A stretch of 64,000 nucleotides of DNA from Simonsiella sp051414845 (GTDB lineage Bacteria > Pseudomonadota > Gammaproteobacteria > Burkholderiales > Neisseriaceae): the NCBI GenBank assembly GCA_051414845.1, contig CP183313.1, forward strand, positions 496,001 to 560,000, read 5' to 3'. Below the pieces are notes generated by a model. It ran no database searches. It had not been told where the DNA came from and worked only from the letters and a program-made list of their open reading frames with translations. This document shows, one piece after another, positions 25,333 to 34,230 of the stretch (positions are counted from its first letter, which is position 1; every line of letters begins with the position of its first letter). A program made the position numbers and the translations under genes.

Positions 25333-25635
25333 TTATTCGCTTAACTGCCATTGTTTATCACGATAAATCAAACTGATATAAAAATCTTCCGATTCATTAC
25401 CGTTGCTGTCGGCAAGGTAAAAATTGCATTTGGCTTTGCCTTTTCTTTGTTGGTGGCATTCCAGTTTGACTACTTTGCCCGCTGGAAAACGCGTATGCTG
25501 GGTGTCGGCTTGGACGATGCGTTCAATATCGGCTTGCGTTGGATTGGGCAAAGGCGTGCGCGATAGCGCAAATGCGATAAGCAATACGGCAGGAATGGCA
25601 ACTTTGAGCCATACGCGCCAATCAGTGAAATCCAT
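25333..25635 (-). CDS. Hypothetical protein with one N-terminal membrane segment
   Basis: A 100-residue protein. A hydrophobic helix (VWLKVAIPAVLLIAFALS) is followed by a soluble part of about 75 residues with two cysteines in LECHQQRKGKAKCNFYLAD that could form a disulphide. I do not recognise it. It probably faces the periplasm. It is convergent with the acyltransferase gene and divergent from the next gene. Confidence 0.6.
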   Translation of the reverse strand: MDFTDWRVWLKVAIPAVLLIAFALSRTPLPNPTQADIERIVQADTQHTRFPAGKVVKLECHQQRKGKAKCNFYLADSNGNESEDFYISLIYRDKQWQLSE

Positions 25636-25759
25636 GTTGATTCCTTAAAAATTACGTTTTATTGAATGATGACAAAATATTTTCAGGCTGCCTGAAAATA
25701 CAGATGACAATTTTAGCTTACTTCCGTAAAATTTTGTTTTTTTTTGTGAAGTTATTTTT

Positions 25760-26557
25760 ATGGAAAAACTTTATATCGGCACGGACGGCGAATATGCCAA
25801 CGATGAAATCATGCTGGAACAACCTGCTGCGCGACCGCCGCAAAATGGCTGGTTGTGGATTGCAATGGCATTTCGGATGTTGGCGGAGCGTTGGGGGAGT
25901 TGGTTGATTATTAGTGTGTTTATTTTGATTGTGCAAACGGTGTTGCAGTTTGCTGGGCAATTATTGAAAGTGTTGCTACTGATATCGCCAATGATTTCTT
26001 TATTGATGTATGCGGGGATTCAACATGCGGCATCGGTACAGGAATATGATGAAGAACCGCCTGCGATTCGGCATTTATTTGCGCCTTTGGAAGGCAAGGT
26101 ATTTGAATTTGTGTTATTGTTTGGTTTGTTGCTTGGCGTGAGTGTAGGCAGTTGGCTGTTGTTTCAGGGTTTGGCGAACCAATTGGGATTAATTGTGCCG
26201 AATTTGGCGTTGTTATCGCGCGCGGATAAGGTGTTGTTGGGTTTGTTGGCGGTGTTTTGCTTGTCGTTGATTGGCTTTGTGTTTTGGTTTACACCTGCTT
26301 TGGTGTTTTTGCGCGATGAAAGTCCTTTTGCGGCAATTGTGATGAGCTTGAAAGCAGGTTTTAAGAATATTGTGCCGTTTTTCGTGTTTTTTATCATTCA
26401 ATGGCTGCTGGCGGTGGCGGTGATTTTTGTGATGACTTTGAGCAATGTGCCGATTTTGATGTTGCTCAGTATTCCTTTTTTCTTGTTTTATCAGGTGTTT
26501 ATGGGTTTGTGTTGTTATGCTTCTTATCGGGATATTTGGTTTGAAGAGGTAGCATGA
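25760..26557 (+). CDS. Multi-pass membrane protein, BPSS1780-like
   Basis: A 265-residue protein with a short acidic N terminus, then PPQNGWLWIAMAFRMLAERWGSWLI and about six hydrophobic segments. The pattern QNGWxW...F and the central PPAIRHLFAPLE resemble a family of uncharacterised betaproteobacterial membrane proteins known as BPSS1780. No function can be assigned. A Sel1 lipoprotein gene follows 36 bases downstream, probably in the same transcript. Confidence 0.65.
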   Translation: MEKLYIGTDGEYANDEIMLEQPAARPPQNGWLWIAMAFRMLAERWGSWLIISVFILIVQTVLQFAGQLLKVLLLISPMISLLMYAGIQHAASVQEYDEEPPAIRHLFAPLEGKVFEFVLLFGLLLGVSVGSWLLFQGLANQLGLIVPNLALLSRADKVLLGLLAVFCLSLIGFVFWFTPALVFLRDESPFAAIVMSLKAGFKNIVPFFVFFIIQWLLAVAVIFVMTLSNVPILMLLSIPFFLFYQVFMGLCCYASYRDIWFEEVA

Positions 26558-26593
26558 TTTCAGGATGCCTGAAACCTTTATAAGGATTTTTTG

Positions 26594-27508
26594 ATGAAAA
26601 ACAAACAACTTTTATCTCTTGGCTTGGTCTCCGTACTTGTGCTTGCGGCTTGTTCGGATGGCAATCAAGCACAATCGGTTGAGCCAACGCAAAACCCACC
26701 AACAGCGCAAGCAACTGTGGAACAAACACCTGAACCCAAGAATTGGATTTTTCCATATGAGCAAATGCAAGGTTCACCGTTTTATATTCGTTGCAAGAAA
26801 ATGGTGAGGCGCATTTTGGAGAATACTGCACCACCTGAAAACGATGTGCTGGTAGAAGCAAAAGAAACATGTCGCAAAGGCGTGGCAAAAGATCCCGATA
26901 GCCGAGAATTGGTTCAATATAGCAAAGTGTTAGCCCATATTGACGAACATTTTATGCCCCTAGAACAGCGTGTGGCGAAATGGCAAGCGGCAGCCAAAAA
27001 AGGCGATGTCCATGCACAATACAGTTTGGGCGTGGCGTATTCGCTTGGCGATGGTGTGCCGAAAGACATGAATAAAGCGATTGAATTATTTAAGAAAGCA
27101 GCAAAAAAGTCGGATGTGGACGCGGCATTCAATTTGGGTGTGATTTATATGACAGGAGATGGTGTGCCTGTGGACAATCAACAGGCAAAAACCTATTTTG
27201 AGCAAGCAGCGGCTAAAAATGACGAACGCGCCATGGCGGCTTTGGGGCAGTTGTATGAACTTGGCAAGCTGGGTGCGCCAGATGATACAAAAGCCTTTGA
27301 ATATTATCAAAATTCTGCTTTTTTAGGCGATGCAGATGCGCTGTTCAATGCGGGTATTTTTTATTATGAAGGCAAGGGAACAGATAAGGATTTGAGCCTT
27401 GCGTTGGCATGTTTTGAAAAATCGGCATATCAAGGTCATGAAAAAGCGAAAATGGTGCTGGACGGTTTGGAGCGTGGGCAGAAGATTCAGTTTAGTGATG
27501 TGAAATGA
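26594..27508 (+). CDS. Sel1-repeat lipoprotein
   Basis: A 304-residue lipoprotein (MKNKQLLSLGLVSVLVLAAC; Cys20). After a 100-residue region come four Sel1-like repeats: AQYSLGVAYSLGDGVPKDMN, AAFNLGVIYMTGDGVPVDNQ, AMAALGQLYELGKLGAPDDT and ALFNAGIFYYEGKGTDKDLS. Sel1 repeats form protein-binding superhelices; the partner is unknown. A TTG one codon upstream is in frame but the ATG fits the lipoprotein signal better. Confidence 0.85.
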   Translation: MKNKQLLSLGLVSVLVLAACSDGNQAQSVEPTQNPPTAQATVEQTPEPKNWIFPYEQMQGSPFYIRCKKMVRRILENTAPPENDVLVEAKETCRKGVAKDPDSRELVQYSKVLAHIDEHFMPLEQRVAKWQAAAKKGDVHAQYSLGVAYSLGDGVPKDMNKAIELFKKAAKKSDVDAAFNLGVIYMTGDGVPVDNQQAKTYFEQAAAKNDERAMAALGQLYELGKLGAPDDTKAFEYYQNSAFLGDADALFNAGIFYYEGKGTDKDLSLALACFEKSAYQGHEKAKMVLDGLERGQKIQFSDVK

Positions 27509-27566
27509 GAATGAATGGTTTCAGGCTGCCTGAAAGTGTGGACTGGTTTTCAGGCTGCCTGAAAAT

Positions 27567-27596
27567 AAAAATCCCTGTTTTGTGGGGATTTTTTTG
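27567..27596 (+). terminator. Terminator of the Sel1 lipoprotein gene
   Basis: AAAAATCCCTG, TTTT, GTGGGGATTTTTTT, preceded by two DUS. The rest of the 318-base gap before rluB contains a possible TATAAT at 27606 and the palindromic repeat listed next. Confidence 0.8.
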
Positions 27597-27703
27597 TTTT
27601 TTCGGTATAATTTCGTTTTTTCAACCATTCCTGTCGCAACCATATTGTTTAATTGCTTAACAGTATTTAGCCACAGAAGAATTTTTCAGGCAGTCTGAAA
27701 AAT

Positions 27704-27785
27704 GTGTAGGGTGTGTGGCATAAGCCACGCACGCGTTTTTTGATAAATTGACAACGCGTGCGTGCGTACCGCACACACCCTACAC
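27704..27785. repeat. 82-bp palindromic repeat, GTGTAGGGTGTGTG family
   Basis: The outer arms GTGTAGGGTGTGTGGC and GCACACACCCTACAC, and the inner arms CACGCACGCGTT and AACGCGTGCGTG, make a long interrupted stem around TTTTGATAAATTGAC. A second copy, with the same order of parts, is at 42534-42609. Confidence 0.7.
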
Positions 27786-27826
27786 GCAAGTTTTCAGGCA
27801 GCCTGAAAAATTACGGAGTACATCAA

Positions 27827-28960
27827 ATGAGTAAAAATCAACCTAAATCTAAACGCGAATTTCGTGATGGCGTGAGCAGCAAAAAAACTGCGCGTAAACC
27901 TGTTGTCAAATCAACACATGCTTCAAATCAATCAATAAAATCAAGCGAAAAGAAATTTTCAGGCAGCCTGAAACAAGAACATCGTGGCGAATGGGAAACG
28001 CAAAAACCGCGTTCGGCGCGTGGTGCAGCGCGACATGAACAGCAGCCGCGCCAACACATTTCCGAGCCAAAAGCATATGCGCAACAGCCCAAACAACGCG
28101 CGACCAAAGCGAAAAAATTGATTGTGCGTGCGCCCAATCAAAAAATTCAAGAGCGCGTGGCGGATTTGAAAGAACGCCGCACGGATTTGTCGCGCATTGA
28201 GCCTGAGCGTTTGCAAAAGGTGTTGGCGGCCAGTGGCGTGGGTTCGCGTCGCGAAATGGAAGACTGGATTAATCATGGCTGGGTGCAGGTAAATGGGCGC
28301 GTGGCGACGTTGGGCGAAAAGGTGTCGCCTGACGACCAAGTTACCGTGAAAGGCAGCTTGATTAAGCTGAAATGGGCTGACCGTTTGCCGCGTATCATCT
28401 TGTATTATAAGCAAGAAGGCGAAATCGTAAGCCGCGACGACCCGCAAGGGCGCGTGTCTATTTTTGACCGTTTGCCGCAGGCGGCAAGCAGCCGTTGGGT
28501 GGCGATTGGGCGTTTGGACATCAACACGAGCGGTTTGTTGATTTTGACGACTTCGGGTGAATTGGTGCAGCGTTTCGCTCATCCGAGCTTTGAAGTGGAA
28601 CGCGAATATGCGGTGCGCGTGTTGGGCGAACTCACGCCCGACCAGATGAATGAATTGACCGAAGGCGTGATGCTGGACGATGGTTTGGCGAAGGTGGAGC
28701 GCATTTACGAGCAAGGTGGCGAAGGCGTGAACAAGTGGTACAACGTGATTATCAAAGAAGGGCGTAACCGCGAAGTGCGCCGTTTGTTTGAAAGTCAGGG
28801 CGTAACTGTGAGCCGTTTGGTGCGCGTGGGTTTTGGCCCGATTGGTTTGCCTAATCGTTTGAAACGCGGCCAGTTTTACGAGTTGAATCCTGCGGAAGTG
28901 GCACATATTGTGAAGTGGGCGGATATGTTGTTGCCTGGGGAACGTCGTCGCCGCAAGTGA
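27827..28960 (+). CDS. rluB: 23S rRNA pseudouridine synthase RluB
   Basis: A 377-residue RsuA-family enzyme, expected to modify U2605 of 23S rRNA. The first 115 residues are basic and low-complexity. An S4 RNA-binding domain follows (RLQKVLAASGVGSRREMEDW), then the catalytic domain with GRLDINTSGLLILT, whose Asp is the nucleophile, and EGRNREVRRLFE. The N-terminal extension contains an in-frame DUS encoding FSGSLKQ. Choice of RluB over RluE/RluF rests on the S4 domain and general similarity. Confidence 0.88.
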   Translation: MSKNQPKSKREFRDGVSSKKTARKPVVKSTHASNQSIKSSEKKFSGSLKQEHRGEWETQKPRSARGAARHEQQPRQHISEPKAYAQQPKQRATKAKKLIVRAPNQKIQERVADLKERRTDLSRIEPERLQKVLAASGVGSRREMEDWINHGWVQVNGRVATLGEKVSPDDQVTVKGSLIKLKWADRLPRIILYYKQEGEIVSRDDPQGRVSIFDRLPQAASSRWVAIGRLDINTSGLLILTTSGELVQRFAHPSFEVEREYAVRVLGELTPDQMNELTEGVMLDDGLAKVERIYEQGGEGVNKWYNVIIKEGRNREVRRLFESQGVTVSRLVRVGFGPIGLPNRLKRGQFYELNPAEVAHIVKWADMLLPGERRRRK

Positions 28961-28970
28961 TTGATGGGAA

Positions 28971-29017
28971 AATCAAAGGCTGCCTGAAAAGTTTTCAGGC
29001 AGCCTTTGATTTTTTCT
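28971..29017 (+). terminator. Terminator of rluB built on two DUS
   Basis: AATCAAAGGCTGCCTGAAAA and TTTTCAGGCAGCCTTTGATT are perfect inverted copies separated by one base, followed by T5: a 20-bp stem. Confidence 0.9.
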
Positions 29018-29098
29018 CGATAAGGAATGAGAAGTTTAAGTTTATTATTGGCGTTTTGATTTTACTGCTTTTCAGGCAGCCTGAAAAGGGTAGGGCGT

Positions 29099-30262
29099 TT
29101 AACTGTGTACCAAACCTCCTGACAGCAAATATTCAATCGTTTCTTTTACCGATTTGATTTTGCCACCAAACGGCAACGGGTCTTTGCCTCGGAAAAACAA
29201 ACCTTTATCTACTTCGCCACGGAACGCTTCGGCAAGTTTCAAGTCAATGCAAAATTGTCCTGCTTTGTCCAAGCCGTCGCGCAAACCGCAAGTAGTTAAA
29301 CAGTTAATGCCTTGCGTGCAGCGTTTGGGGTCGGCTTTGGCGTTGGCTTGCAATTTCTCTTCGCGCTTGATGTAGCTAGACAAGAAACGCGTGGAAACGC
29401 CGCGTGCGGGCAAACCTGCCACCGACATAAATTCTACCACTTGCTCGCGTTCCGCGCCAATCAATGTGTTTTTGAAATTGATGTGTGCGTCGCCTTCGTG
29501 GGTTACGGCAAAAGCTGTGCCTACTTGTACCGCGCTTGCGCCCCACTCACGTAAAGCGGTAGAGACTTTTTGGAAATTCGCCATACCACCAGCTAAAATC
29601 AAGGGGATTTTCTCGCGTTCTAAGTCTAATTGTTTAAACAATTCAAAGGTTTCTTCCAAAACGCGTTTGAAATCAAATTTTTCATCGTTCACGCCTGCTA
29701 CTGTGGCTGCGCCCAAATGTCCAGCCGCATGAGCAGGGTGTTCAATCACAATTGCGTCGGGCAATACACCTTTTTTCATCCATCTTTTCAACACGATACC
29801 AATACCGCGCGATTCAGACAAAATCGGAAACAACGCCACATTTTTGTGATAATTGCCCACCAATTCAGGCAAATCCAGCGGCAAACCTGCACCCATCACA
29901 ATTGCGTCTGCACCCGATTCACACGCTTGGCGCACCAAAGCTGCGTGGTCTTTCACCGCTTTCATCACGTTTACCGCAATCATGCCGTTGCCATTGCTTT
30001 GCGCTTTGGCTGCCTGAATTTCGCGGTCAAGTGCGATGTGGTTGAGTTGATTGTATTTTTCTTCGCTCGGGTTGATTTTGGATTCAGCCAGCAAATCTTC
30101 GTGCAAATGGCGTAAATCTACGCTGGCAATCGTGCCAATACCATTCTCGCGCGCCACTGCGCTGGATAAGCTAGATGCGGAAATGCCCACACCCATACCG
30201 CCTTGTACGATGGGAATGAGTTCTTTACTGCGAATAAATAAAGGGTTGAATGTATTTTCCAT
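29099..30262 (-). CDS. Nitronate monooxygenase (2-nitropropane dioxygenase family)
   Basis: A 387-residue FMN enzyme with a TIM-barrel fold: PIVQGGMGVGISASSLSSAV, NVMKAVKDHAALVRQACESG, AIVIEHPAHAAGHLG (with the flavin-side His) and PLILAGGMANFQKVSTALREW plus GASAVQVGTAFAVT. It probably oxidises nitronates such as propionate-3-nitronate. The C-terminal 60 residues hold a Cys pair (CTQGINCLTTCGLRDG) typical of the longer class. FabK-type enoyl-ACP reductases are related, but are shorter. Confidence 0.85.
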   Translation of the reverse strand: MENTFNPLFIRSKELIPIVQGGMGVGISASSLSSAVARENGIGTIASVDLRHLHEDLLAESKINPSEEKYNQLNHIALDREIQAAKAQSNGNGMIAVNVMKAVKDHAALVRQACESGADAIVMGAGLPLDLPELVGNYHKNVALFPILSESRGIGIVLKRWMKKGVLPDAIVIEHPAHAAGHLGAATVAGVNDEKFDFKRVLEETFELFKQLDLEREKIPLILAGGMANFQKVSTALREWGASAVQVGTAFAVTHEGDAHINFKNTLIGAEREQVVEFMSVAGLPARGVSTRFLSSYIKREEKLQANAKADPKRCTQGINCLTTCGLRDGLDKAGQFCIDLKLAEAFRGEVDKGLFFRGKDPLPFGGKIKSVKETIEYLLSGGLVHS

Positions 30263-30366
30263 GATGTGTTTTTTCCTGCCGCGTGTTATTTTTAGTTATT
30301 CTACTTTATATGGAAAAATAGTGTGGAATCTTTACTTTAAAATACGCTTCAGGCAGCCTGAAATGC

Positions 30367-30397
30367 AAAAAAAGGACAGAAATCATCTGTCCTTTTT
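30367..30397 (-). terminator. Terminator of the MFS transporter gene
   Basis: AAAAGGACAGA, AATCA, TCTGTCCTTTT, with a run of T on the minus strand. Confidence 0.85.
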
Positions 30398-30409
30398 ATA
30401 TGCGTAAAA

Positions 30410-31732
30410 TTATTTCACCACCGTCAAATCCGCATCTTTCGTTTCATGCGTCGTCCACAAAGCAGCAATCGTCAGCAGCGCGTTCACAAACAAATAAATG
30501 CCCACGCCCTTAATGCCGTAGTGTGCGTTCAACTCAATCGCAACCATCGTGGCGATAGACGCGCCCACGATTGCCGATAAGTTATACGCCAGCGACGCGC
30601 CCGAGTAGCGCACTTCGGTGGGGAACAATTCGGGCAACAGAGCCGCCATCGGGCCAAACGTCAAGCCCATCAGAGCCATGCCAACCATCAAAAAGGCGAA
30701 CACGGACGATGGTGTGCCGTTGGTTAAAAACAGCGGCATGGTTAAGCCGAATACGGCAATCGCGCCTGTTACCCACAGCAAAAAGCGGCGGCGACCCAAT
30801 TTGTCGGCATAAATGCCCGACAAGCTGACGAAAATCGCGAACACAATGGCGGCAACGAGCAAAAAGCCAGTAAACGTGTTCGCCGCAATACCTAAACCTT
30901 TGGCATGTCCCGCTTCGGACAAGCCTGCTGGTGTTTTAGAATACACTTGTGCAAACGCGGTCATGATGTAGAACAACACATACGTCGCCACCATAATGAA
31001 TGTGCCTTGCACAATCGGTTTCCAATGTTTCGTTACCACTTCTTTCACAGGCGCGTCTTTGGTTTTGCCTTCGGCTTCGGCTTCGCGGTAAACATGGCTT
31101 TCGTGCAAAGTCATACGCATCCACAAACCGACAATCACCAACACCAGCGATGCAATAAACGGAATGCGCCAGCCCCATTTGACTAACTCTTCGTGTCCAA
31201 TCGTCGCGCTAATCAAGAAAAACACGCCGTTTGCCATGAATAAGCCAATCGGTGCGCCCAATTGCGGAAACGTGCCGAACCAAGCGCGTTTACCGTCGGG
31301 TGCGTTTTCCGTTGCCACCAAAGCCGCGCCGCCCCATTCGCCGCCCAAACCCAAGCCTTGTCCAAAACGACAGATGCAAAGCAACAACGGCGCGAGCAAG
31401 CCGATTTGTTCATAATTGGGCAACAAACCGATTGCCACAGTGGACAAACCCATGGTCAAAAGCGACGCCACTAAAGTCTTTTTGCGCCCGATTTTATCGC
31501 CAAAATGACCAAACAAAGCCGAGCCAATCGGGCGTGCAAAAAATGCCAACGCCAAAGTGGACAACGACAGCAGCATCGCTGCTTTGTCATCGGTTTTTGG
31601 GAAAAACTGCGTGCTAAATACCAACACCGCCGCGGCTGCGTAAATATAGTAATCGTAAAACTCAATTGCCGTGCCAATCATGGACGCAATTGCTACCTTA
31701 TAAGGATTGTTTCGTAACGCTGTATTAGACAT
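30410..31732 (-). CDS. MFS metabolite:proton symporter (MHS family)
   Basis: A 440-residue, 12-helix transporter. Motifs of the metabolite:H+ symporter group: MIGTAIEFYDYYIYAAAAVL, RPIGSALFGHFGDKIGRKKT and RFGQGLGLGGEWGGAALVATE, then LSGIYADKLGRRRFLLW in the second half. Relatives carry shikimate, citrate, proline/betaine or alpha-ketoglutarate, so the substrate is undecided. It stands alone between a nitronate monooxygenase gene and leuB. Confidence 0.88.
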   Translation of the reverse strand: MSNTALRNNPYKVAIASMIGTAIEFYDYYIYAAAAVLVFSTQFFPKTDDKAAMLLSLSTLALAFFARPIGSALFGHFGDKIGRKKTLVASLLTMGLSTVAIGLLPNYEQIGLLAPLLLCICRFGQGLGLGGEWGGAALVATENAPDGKRAWFGTFPQLGAPIGLFMANGVFFLISATIGHEELVKWGWRIPFIASLVLVIVGLWMRMTLHESHVYREAEAEGKTKDAPVKEVVTKHWKPIVQGTFIMVATYVLFYIMTAFAQVYSKTPAGLSEAGHAKGLGIAANTFTGFLLVAAIVFAIFVSLSGIYADKLGRRRFLLWVTGAIAVFGLTMPLFLTNGTPSSVFAFLMVGMALMGLTFGPMAALLPELFPTEVRYSGASLAYNLSAIVGASIATMVAIELNAHYGIKGVGIYLFVNALLTIAALWTTHETKDADLTVVK

Positions 31733-31904
31733 TTTAAAATCTCAAATAAATAAATGATAAGCACAAAGCCCTTGTTTTTTCTTATGGAAAACTGTGTGTG
31801 GCAACAGCGGTAACTGCATTTTTGAACAACACTATAAAGGGACAACTCAAAAAGTTTTCAGGCAGCCTGAAAAGGATAAAACGCGCTTTATGCTGCCTGA
31901 AAAA

Positions 31905-31926
31905 GTAGATTGGGTATGAACCCAAT
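31905..31926. repeat. Half copy of the GTAG-TTGGGTT palindromic repeat
   Basis: GTAGATTGGGTATGAACC with CAAT matches the left arm of the units at 15374 and 41796; no right arm follows. Several DUS surround it. Confidence 0.45.
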
Positions 31927-31998
31927 AATAAACAACAAAAGTTTCAGGCTACCTGAAAACCAAAAAATAACATTTAGGCTGCCTGAAACCCAAAATCA

Positions 31999-33069
31999 TC
32001 ACAACGCTGCCAAAACCGCGTCGCCCATTTCCGAGCAAGACACCAATTGGCAGCCATCTTCAAAAATATCGCCTGTGCGGAAACCTTGCTCCAACACTTT
32101 TTGCACGGCATTTTCAATTTGTTTGGCGCGCGCTTCGTCATTCAAACTGTAACGCACCAACATCGCCAAAGACAAAATGGTCGCCAACGGATTGGCTTTA
32201 TTTTGCCCCGCAATATCGGGCGCAGAACCGTGAGAGGGCTCGTACAAACCCTTGCCCGTTTCGTTCAAAGACGCGGAAGGCAACATGCCAATCGAACCCG
32301 TTAGCATGGACGCTTGGTCGCTCAAAATGTCGCCGAAAATATTGCCAGTCGCAATCACGTCAAACTGCTTGGGTGCGCGCACGAGCTGCATGGCGGCGTT
32401 GTCCACATACATGTGGCTCAATTGCACATCGGGATAATCTTTTGAAACTTCTGTGAAAATTTCTTTCCACAATTCGGTCGTTTCCAAAACATTGGCTTTG
32501 TCCACGCTGCACAATTTTTTGTTGCGTTTTTGGGCTGCCTGAAACGAAACGTGGGCAATGCGGCGAATTTCGCTTTCCGAATATTTCATCGTGTTGAAGC
32601 CTTCGCGTTCGCCATTTTCCAGCGTGCGGATACCGCGCGGTTCGCCAAAATAAATATCGCCTGTTAATTCGCGCACAATCAGCACGTCCAAACCTGCCAC
32701 CACTTCGGGTTTGAGTGTAGACGCGTTTGCCAATTCTTTGTACAACACGGCTGGGCGCAAATTGGCAAACAAATTCAGATCTTTACGAATGGCGAGCAAA
32801 CCGCGTTCAGGGCGCAATGGGCGTTCCAAGTTGTCGTATTGTGGCGAACCCACCGCGCCCAGCAACACCGCGTCTGCTTTGCGACACAGGTTTTGCGTGA
32901 ATTCGGGGTAAGGCGCACCGTATTGGTCGTAGGCTTCACCGCCCAAAGGCGCGTAGTCGTATGCCACGTCCAAGCCTTGCTCAATCAATTTGTCTAACAC
33001 ACGCACGGCTTCGCGTACAATTTCAGGTCCAATGCCGTCACCGCGTAGAATTGCGATTTTCTTGGTCAT
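31999..33069 (-). CDS. leuB: 3-isopropylmalate dehydrogenase
   Basis: The third step of leucine synthesis: oxidative decarboxylation of 3-isopropylmalate with NAD. A 356-residue, full-length protein: KIAILRGDGIGPEIVREA, RPERGLLAIRKDLNLFANLRP (substrate Arg residues), LTGDIYFGEPRG, YVDNAAMQLV, NIFGDILSDQASML and the NAD site EPSHGSAPDIAGQNKANP. leuD and leuC lie 4-7 kb upstream on the same strand, separated by unrelated genes. Confidence 0.97.
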   Translation of the reverse strand: MTKKIAILRGDGIGPEIVREAVRVLDKLIEQGLDVAYDYAPLGGEAYDQYGAPYPEFTQNLCRKADAVLLGAVGSPQYDNLERPLRPERGLLAIRKDLNLFANLRPAVLYKELANASTLKPEVVAGLDVLIVRELTGDIYFGEPRGIRTLENGEREGFNTMKYSESEIRRIAHVSFQAAQKRNKKLCSVDKANVLETTELWKEIFTEVSKDYPDVQLSHMYVDNAAMQLVRAPKQFDVIATGNIFGDILSDQASMLTGSIGMLPSASLNETGKGLYEPSHGSAPDIAGQNKANPLATILSLAMLVRYSLNDEARAKQIENAVQKVLEQGFRTGDIFEDGCQLVSCSEMGDAVLAAL

Positions 33070-33230
33070 TTTTTTATCCTTGCTTTTGTTTAAGAAAAAT
33101 TAATAATAGTGAGAGAGGGGTTTTATCCAGCTTTCAGTTAGCTTGGAAAAACAGAAATTGTGAATAAGATTTAAGTAATCTTAACTACTTTCTTACATCT
33201 GCAATCATTTATTAAAATTATTATGCGGGT

Positions 33231-33236
33231 TATAAT
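33231..33236 (+). promoter_or_regulatory. Possible -10 box of the CPBP protease gene
   Basis: TATAAT 37 bases before the start codon; the -35 region (TTTATT) is poor. Confidence 0.4.
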
Positions 33237-33272
33237 ATAACAATCTTAGATAAAATATTTTTTAAGGTATTC

Positions 33273-33977
33273 ATGAAAAATTATCGTAACTATTTAAGTT
33301 TAATTGACTTCTTTATCTTAGCTACTCTTTTATTTGGCAGTGCGATTTACAGTTCGACCATACAATACTTGGAATTATTGTCCAATAATCAGATTGTTCC
33401 GACAAATTTAGAATTTGATAACACAGGAAACTGGTCAGGAATTGGTATGGAATTGACTTTATTATTGCTTACTTTTGGCTATTTATACTATCGAAAATTT
33501 AATTTTAAGCGATTAAATTTTAATATAAATGCTAAAACTGGTTTAAAAATTCTTCTTTACATTTTATTAGCAGGTTCAGTAGCCAGCGCATACGAGGTAT
33601 TGCAGCAAATGCTTTTTCCTGAATTCTATCCTGCTACCGACCAAACAGAAGTGTATAACGCAGCCAAGCATTTTGCGATGTGGTCTCCCTCATTTATTGT
33701 GTTTGCGTTTGTAAATGGTTTTTTTGAAGAGCTATTTTTCATAGGCTTGGTACCGCTAGTTCAAAGAAAACATTTGCCTTTGGTGATTGTGTTAAGCTTG
33801 CTAGTGCGTTTTGCTTTTCATACTTATCAGGGACTTGCTGGCGCACTAACTATTACAACTTTGGGAATAGTGTTTTTATTATTGCGAAGAAAAAGTAATG
33901 AGTTATTACCTTTCACATTTGCACATACATTTTTTGATTTATTTGGCTTAGGTTTACCTTTTTATTTATTAGGATAA
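33273..33977 (+). CDS. CPBP-family intramembrane glutamic-type protease (CAAX/Abi family)
   Basis: A 234-residue protein with about seven hydrophobic segments. The three family motifs are present: EE in NGFFEELFFIGLVP, FxxxH in VRFAFHTYQG, and H in FAHTFFDLFGLGLP. Such enzymes process prenylated proteins or bacteriocin-related peptides, or work in membrane signalling; the target here is unknown. The gene and both flanks are distinctly AT-rich with few DUS, unlike the neighbouring leu genes, which suggests acquisition. The 250 bases after it are very AT-rich and hold nothing I can identify. Confidence 0.85.
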   Translation: MKNYRNYLSLIDFFILATLLFGSAIYSSTIQYLELLSNNQIVPTNLEFDNTGNWSGIGMELTLLLLTFGYLYYRKFNFKRLNFNINAKTGLKILLYILLAGSVASAYEVLQQMLFPEFYPATDQTEVYNAAKHFAMWSPSFIVFAFVNGFFEELFFIGLVPLVQRKHLPLVIVLSLLVRFAFHTYQGLAGALTITTLGIVFLLLRRKSNELLPFTFAHTFFDLFGLGLPFYLLG

Positions 33978-34230
33978 TATGTAGGCTGTTGGAAAAATAG
34001 CTATAAAATTTGATAAAAGTGTGTTATTAATCTATCTATTTATTTATTTAAATCATAAACATAAATAAGTGGTAATACATATTCTAGATTTAATATTAAA
34101 ATAAAATACTTAATTTAAAAAGAGGGTTAAGCTCTGTCTACTAAAAATCAAAGATTAAAAGATTAAAAGATTAATTCATTTTTCATTATTAATAGTGGAG
34201 TAAACCCACCTTATAAATACTCCCTGAAAT

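Noticed and set aside
27959..28906. A 315-codon open frame antisense to rluB
   Set aside because: Composition (many His, Thr, Gln, Arg) is that of a reverse-strand shadow; rluB has clear catalytic motifs.
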